From Deltaproteobacteria bacterium (GTDB taxonomy: Bacteria > Desulfobacterota > DSM-4660 > Desulfatiglandales > Desulfatiglandaceae), in assembly GCA_003646995.1 (NCBI GenBank), contig QMLZ01000136.1:1-7470 (forward strand): a DNA stretch of 7,470 nt. The letters run 5' to 3'. This document shows positions 6,763-7,470 of this stretch, piece after piece. The notes under the pieces were generated by a model that saw only the letters and a program-made list of their open reading frames with translations, had not been told where the DNA came from and did not search any database. The first letter of the stretch is position 1. The number at the start of each line of letters is the position of its first letter. A program made the translations under genes and the position numbers.

Positions 6763-6804
6763 ACGCAATTCACAAGTTGACTTTATCAAGGCCAACATTG
6801 CATG

Positions 6805-6815
6805 TACAAACAAAT
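6805..6815 (+). repeat. Right copy of an 11-bp direct repeat
   Basis: Second exact copy of TACAAACAAAT, matching 6612-6622. It lies in the presumed leader of the HdrA-like gene, 33 bp before its start codon. Confidence 0.35.
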
Positions 6816-6836
6816 TCCCCAATCGTGGAAACGAGT

Positions 6837-6841
6837 AGGAG
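6837..6841 (+). promoter_or_regulatory. Shine-Dalgarno site of the HdrA-like gene
   Basis: AGGAG lies 7 nt before ATG 6849. An in-frame TAG at 6843-6845 excludes any earlier start. Confidence 0.85.
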
Positions 6842-6848
6842 ATAGATT

Positions 6849-7470
6849 ATGGCGTCCAATAAATCATCAGGTCGAGTACTGGTAATAGGGGGAGGAGTAA
6901 GTGGAATCGAAGCGTCGCTTTCTTTATCCCGCTGCGGTTTCGGAGTTTACCTTGTGGAACGCATGCCCTCCCTGGGCGGAATGATCCCGAATTTACACAG
7001 GTTGTATCCAATTTGCGCGTGTTGCAAGCTTAATCCCAAGATTGCCTTGTGTGATCAGGATCCTAATATCAAGGTGCTTACTAATACCAACGTACTTGAA
7101 GTTGCCGGCACAAAAGGAAATTTTAAGGCAAAATTACTGGTCAATGGCAAGAAACGAGAAATCCAAGTAGGCTCCATAGTCCTTGCTTCTGGAACCGAAG
7201 CCTTTGACCCAAGCCTTTACGACACTTATTCCTACGGGCGCTATCCCAATATCATCACGAGCGTGGAATACGAGCAGATGCAAAAACCCCTAGGGCCGGA
7301 GGGGGGCCAGATAAGGCGTCCATCTGATGGTAGGGCACCTCAAAGCATTGCATGGCTTCAATGTGTGGGATCAAGGGATATAAATACCTGTGACGCCCCA
7401 TATTGCTCCACTGTTTGCTGCATGTATGCCTTGAAAGAGGCAGTTAACACCAAGGACATCAATAGTGACA
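6849..7470 (+). CDS. HdrA-like FAD/iron-sulfur oxidoreductase, 5' part only
   Basis: The first 207 residues are visible and the frame stays open to the window edge; HdrA-family proteins are normally much longer. The N-terminus RVLVIGGGVSGIEASLSLSR is an FAD-binding Rossmann motif (G14, G16, G19), followed by E37 at the end of the second strand and LGG (42-44), typical of HdrA and related flavoproteins. SIVLASGTEAF (109-119) is the usual second dinucleotide-fold strand. C172, C181, C186, C190 and C191 lie in QCVGSRD and YCSTVCCMYALKEA, the signature found in heterodisulfide reductase subunit A. An earlier cysteine group (C56, C58, C59, C68) occupies the place of the CxxC-type HdrA segment ahead of PK and PNI. 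HdrA proteins bifurcate or transfer electrons among ferredoxin, disulfide or quinone partners in anaerobes. Which complex this one serves cannot be told without the downstream genes; Hdr-Mvh/Flox-type complexes and QmoA/B are the main alternatives. The start is fixed by AGGAG and an upstream in-frame stop. Confidence 0.9.
   Translation, partial: MASNKSSGRVLVIGGGVSGIEASLSLSRCGFGVYLVERMPSLGGMIPNLHRLYPICACCKLNPKIALCDQDPNIKVLTNTNVLEVAGTKGNFKAKLLVNGKKREIQVGSIVLASGTEAFDPSLYDTYSYGRYPNIITSVEYEQMQKPLGPEGGQIRRPSDGRAPQSIAWLQCVGSRDINTCDAPYCSTVCCMYALKEAVNTKDINSD

Larger units (their letters stand above)
6455..6848 (+). other. Divergent intergenic region, 394 bp, no supported gene
   Basis: This gap separates the start of the fmdB-like/ppdK cluster from the start of the HdrA-like gene, so it should carry promoters for both directions. 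The left and middle parts (about 6500-6625) are AT-rich. The centre (about 6646-6718) has GC-rich inverted repeats. The right part has a TTGACA box and ends in a good Shine-Dalgarno site. The only open frame of note (6633-6845, plus) lacks a ribosome site and family resemblance, and I do not count it as a gene. Confidence 0.8.

Noticed and set aside
6751..6770. Sigma-54 promoter TGGCAT...GCAA
   Set aside because: The GG and GC elements are separated by 8 bp instead of the required 10.
6751..6775. TTGTG...CACAA inverted repeat as an HcpR/CRP operator
   Set aside because: The half-sites are 15 bp apart, too far for a standard CRP-family site.
6633..6845. 70-residue plus-strand open frame in the intergenic region
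   Set aside because: No Shine-Dalgarno site, no recognisable family, and it lies across the inverted-repeat cluster, the TTGACA box and the leader of the HdrA-like gene.

Overview
The window looks like ordinary chromosome from an anaerobic Desulfobacterota (former Deltaproteobacteria) relative, probably a sulfate reducer or syntroph. This rests on gene content: an HdrA-type flavin/iron-sulfur protein of anaerobic electron metabolism, a bacterial-type pyruvate, phosphate dikinase, a full-length PlsB acyltransferase, and an FmdB zinc-ribbon gene with the long tail I associate with this phylum. Base composition and codon use look even across the window. I see no transposase, phage, tRNA, rRNA or CRISPR sequence. 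The taxonomic call is inference.

Layout: (1) 1-148 is a short leader in which I see no secure promoter. (2) plsB runs 149-2701 on the plus strand. It is complete and encodes glycerol-3-phosphate 1-O-acyltransferase with all four acyltransferase motifs. (3) After a 39-bp convergent gap without a visible hairpin terminator comes a minus-strand cluster, read from high to low coordinates: an FmdB-family zinc ribbon (6454-6113), an unrecognised 108-residue protein (6101-5775), an unrecognised 62-residue protein with two membrane segments (5714-5526), and ppdK (5536-2741). Gaps are 11 bp, 60 bp and an 11-bp overlap, and the last three genes have strong Shine-Dalgarno sites, so this is very probably one operon. 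(4) A 394-bp divergent intergenic region (6455-6848) holds candidate promoters, a FNR-box-like inverted repeat, a cluster of nested inverted repeats and an 11-bp direct repeat. (5) An HdrA-like FAD/Fe-S oxidoreductase starts at 6849 and runs off the right edge; only its first 207 residues are visible.

How the genes fit together: PlsB makes lysophosphatidate, the first step of phospholipid synthesis. PpdK interconverts pyruvate and phosphoenolpyruvate, an entry to gluconeogenesis in anaerobes that grow on small organic acids or CO2. The HdrA-like protein would belong to an electron-transfer or electron-bifurcating complex. The three small genes ahead of ppdK have no known function, and their link with PpdK is only positional.

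Nothing here is a clear new system. The points most worth a second look are the small operon ahead of ppdK with its membrane mini-protein, a PpdK that seems to carry about 50 extra residues between two conserved blocks of its C-terminal half, the structured intergenic element near 6646-6718 lying between 11-bp direct repeats, and the CxCC-type cysteine group of the HdrA-like protein.
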